Shown piece after piece: positions 62,018 through 64,000 of a DNA stretch of 64,000 nucleotides. Origin of the DNA: DATNPX01 sp036702975 (lineage in GTDB: Bacteria > Cyanobacteriota > Vampirovibrionia > Obscuribacterales > Obscuribacteraceae); NCBI GenBank assembly GCA_036702975.1, contig DATNPX010000034.1, forward strand, positions 186,001 through 250,000. Reading direction: 5' to 3'. The stretch's first letter is position 1. Each line of letters begins with the position of its first letter. Both the position numbers and the translations under genes were made by a program. The notes under the pieces were generated by a model that did no database searches, was not told the origin of the DNA, and saw only the letters and a list, made by a program, of their open reading frames with translations.

Positions 62018-63270
62018 GTTACTCCAAAAGCATTGGTGAATGGCCTCAACCGCTTGGGTTGCAGCCTGGACCTTCCGGTGCGTTGCTATTACCTTATGGC
62101 GATATTGCAAGCGCGCGAGAGATTGCCTTAAAACTGATAGCGGGAGAGATGGTGGAGTTACCTGACCAATGGCAGTTCTATCATCAGGCTGGGCAAGGGA
62201 AGATCGACGAGGCTGTATGCAGCCTTAACTCGCTAGATCTCAATTCACTTTGCACTCAAGACCAATTCATTCTCAAATACAACCTTTTCGTTTTGAAGCC
62301 CGATGCAGATCTCTATGCGGATCTCAAAAGCGAATGCACCGACCTATTAGCAAGAGCCTTGCTCGATGCTGCAGCATATATGCACGGGCTTTGCGACGTC
62401 ACGGCAACACTCCAAAGTGTCGAAGCCGCAGGCGATCTTCAAGCCTACCTGCTATCGGTGCAAGCGCATAAAAGTCTGAGCGAAGGTAACAAAAAAGACG
62501 GTTGTAGCATGCTCGAGAAGGCTGCAGCCAAGGCATCGCCTGTTTTTGCCGCAAGGCTTCATGGTGAGCTTGGTGCTCTGTACGCTGCCAGCCACGAACA
62601 TGGTGAGCAGGCCATCGAACATCTAAGTCGAGCCGTCGATCTTCTCAAATCAACGATATTCGAAGAGCTGAAAGCAGAACTGGCCCTTGAGCTGGCAATA
62701 TGCTGCCAGGCTCAGGCCGACGGTGACAGAAGCAAGCTTATTGCCGCCATCAATGCCTATCAGCAGGCACTTCTCTATTTCCGGAGGGAAGGACCGGGTC
62801 CTCTCAACTACGGTCTTGCTCACATGAATTTGGCTCTTGTTTATCTGGCCATGCCGATGAATGATGAAGCTGAGAGACTTCGGCCGGCTATTGCGGTGCA
62901 AAGTTTGCGCGAATCACTGAAAGTCTTCGATAAAGCGACGCACCCGCAGTTATGGGCGGCGGCGACGCTCAATCTCGCTAACGCTCTACAACACGTGCCT
63001 TCGACGCACAATGAAGCTAATCTCTGGGAAGCCGTTGCCTTATACCAAGATGTGCTCAGCGTGCGAACAAGCGATGATGCACACGCGTATGCAAGGGTGC
63101 TAGCTAATCTGGGCAATGCCCTTGCCCATCTTGGAGCCTTCAGCCGCGCTCAGCCTATCCTGCAAAAGGCCCTCTCTCTGTTTGATTTGCATGATAGTGA
63201 CAGCGCGCTTGCCGTGAGAGAACTTCTCGGCGATATCGAAAAACGGAGGTGCGAACTTGGAGATCTTTGA
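62014..63270 (+). CDS. TPR-repeat protein of the hydrogenase operon
   Basis: A 418-residue soluble protein. TPR-type helical repeats run through about residues 150-415 (ARLHGELGALYAASHEHGEQ, AHMNLALVYLAMPM, ATLNLANALQHVPS, RVLANLGNALAHLGAFSRAQ). TPR genes are regular members of group 1h hydrogenase operons. The role is presumably assembly of the complex. The frame opens at 61957, but ATG 62014, overlapping the preceding stop, is the coupled start (MSYSKSIGEW). Confidence 0.85.
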   Translation: MSYSKSIGEWPQPLGLQPGPSGALLLPYGDIASAREIALKLIAGEMVELPDQWQFYHQAGQGKIDEAVCSLNSLDLNSLCTQDQFILKYNLFVLKPDADLYADLKSECTDLLARALLDAAAYMHGLCDVTATLQSVEAAGDLQAYLLSVQAHKSLSEGNKKDGCSMLEKAAAKASPVFAARLHGELGALYAASHEHGEQAIEHLSRAVDLLKSTIFEELKAELALELAICCQAQADGDRSKLIAAINAYQQALLYFRREGPGPLNYGLAHMNLALVYLAMPMNDEAERLRPAIAVQSLRESLKVFDKATHPQLWAAATLNLANALQHVPSTHNEANLWEAVALYQDVLSVRTSDDAHAYARVLANLGNALAHLGAFSRAQPILQKALSLFDLHDSDSALAVRELLGDIEKRRCELGDL

Positions 63271-63631
63271 ACAGATGCTTTTCGAAGAGGTTTTGAACAG
63301 CGCCGTTTCTCGTTTCAGTGAGCGAATAGTGCAGCGGTGTGAGGGCGCAGAGCGGGCCCTCGTCATTCTCAAGAGCGATCCCGAATCTGATGGCGTCTGG
63401 CTCTCTAAGTTCATGGAAAATTTCTTGGCCGATAGCTTGCTGAATTCGACCGCCGGAGCGGCGTTCATGTTGCAAGCACTGGAAAAACGGAGACCATCGC
63501 GGCAGTATGATGGTACTGCAGGTGAGATTATGCAGAAAATGGCCTCAGATATTTTTGCTGAGTTGGTCAGACAGAAAACAATCGAAAGTCTGGAGCAGTC
63601 GGTCGCTTTTGGAGGCGTGGGACAGAAGTGA
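63257..63631 (+). CDS. Small hydrogenase-operon protein, hypothetical
   Basis: A 124-residue helical protein with no recognised domain. The start is TTG 63257, supported by GGAGG seven bases upstream and by overlap with the TPR gene's end; ATG 63275 is the alternative. The stop overlaps the next gene's GTG start by four bases. The unbroken coupling places it in the hydrogenase operon. Confidence 0.65.
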   Translation: MEIFEQMLFEEVLNSAVSRFSERIVQRCEGAERALVILKSDPESDGVWLSKFMENFLADSLLNSTAGAAFMLQALEKRRPSRQYDGTAGEIMQKMASDIFAELVRQKTIESLEQSVAFGGVGQK

Positions 63632-64000
63632 ATAAACCCGTCGATGAGCAGCTCGATGAGCGCGTCAAGAGTGCGGTCAACGACCAGGCACCAATGGCGA
63701 CACTAGAGCGTCTGGCTCTTGCGGTAGACAACGCTATCAAGGCAGTAAAAGAGCTTGATGAAGGACCGCAGGCGGTGGCCACTAATTTGAAAGATGCTCT
63801 CGAGGCTTTTCACAAAGAGGGTCTGGTCACACTCGTAAGCTCGATCAAAGCTGATCAAAGAGGAAAGGAGTTACTGGTAGCAGCTCTGGAAAAACCTGCG
63901 GTCTATGCTCTTCTTTCCATGCACGGAATTATCAAAAAGCCACTTTTTGCCAGAGTGCTTGAAGTGCTGGAAACAGTAAAACCGGCACTGGCTGCCCATG
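63628..64000 (+). CDS. DUF1641-like protein, truncated by the window end
   Basis: An open frame starts at GTG 63628, overlapping the previous stop (GTGA), and has no stop before the window ends (124 codons seen). It is Leu/Ala/Lys-rich and helical, with VTLVSSIKADQRGKELLVAA and IIKKPLFARVLEVLETVKPA, the latter like the core of DUF1641 proteins. It probably pairs with the duplicated DUF1641-type gene on the other side of the hydrogenase operon. Confidence 0.65.
   Translation, partial: MNKPVDEQLDERVKSAVNDQAPMATLERLALAVDNAIKAVKELDEGPQAVATNLKDALEAFHKEGLVTLVSSIKADQRGKELLVAALEKPAVYALLSMHGIIKKPLFARVLEVLETVKPALAAH

Overview
The window looks like a chromosomal segment of a free-living bacterium of medium GC content. 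Lipobox and periplasmic export genes suggest a two-membrane (diderm) envelope. The overall flavour is closest to what I know of the non-photosynthetic cyanobacterial sister group (Vampirovibrionia/'Melainabacteria', Obscuribacter-like): small YD-repeat proteins, long Ala-rich proteins of unknown function, gas vesicle genes and a group 1h hydrogenase. That placement is recognition, not proof. I saw no rRNA, tRNA, CRISPR array or insertion sequence.

Layout. 1-4.3 kb: secreted TPR and hypothetical proteins, a GlcG/HbpS-type protein and a secreted CHAP-like protein. 4.4-9.1 kb: glutamate synthase large subunit without gltD beside it. 9.6-19.8 kb (minus strand): one long branched-chain amino acid operon, ilvD-ilvC-ilvB-ilvN-cimA-leuC-leuD-leuB. 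It is preceded by a leader ORF packed with Ile/Val/Leu codons, a strong intrinsic terminator and a competing antiterminator pairing, which is a classical attenuator. 20-22.5 kb: a small coiled-coil protein and a 700-residue protein with an HEXXH motif. 22.6-31.4 kb (minus): a tight seven-gene operon of type III polyketide synthase, FAD oxidoreductase, YceI, HlyD-like lipoprotein, double-ATPase ABC protein and two ABC-2 permeases. This is probably synthesis and export of a polyketide lipid.

32-38.8 kb: an XRE-YfbU regulator divergent from hipB-hipA, where HipA carries about 200 extra C-terminal residues. Next come a subtilisin-like protease with a lectin-like repeat region and a CbiM-type metal permease. 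39-50 kb (minus): a large gas vesicle operon in the order gvpA, GvpC-like, gvpN, coiled coil, gvpH, coiled coil, CDC48-type AAA ATPase, gvpF/L, gvpG, tandem ArsA/Get3-type ATPase, gvpF/L, GvpA-family, gvpK, gvpJ. A histidine kinase/response regulator pair lies just upstream. The Get3-like and CDC48-like ATPases inside this operon are the most striking content of the window.

52-55 kb: three small unknown genes and a protein with a diadenylate-cyclase-like nucleotide-binding domain. 55.3-64 kb: a hydrogen-oxidation locus with a NicO nickel permease, hypB with a huge His tail, hypA, DUF1641-type proteins, group 1h [NiFe] hydrogenase small and large subunits, maturation protease, a TPR protein and accessory genes running off the window end.

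How it fits together: nickel uptake and HypA/HypB feed a hydrogenase of the type that scavenges trace H2. Gas vesicles would give buoyancy. Isoleucine is probably made from citramalate through the same LeuCD/LeuB enzymes as leucine, under attenuation control.
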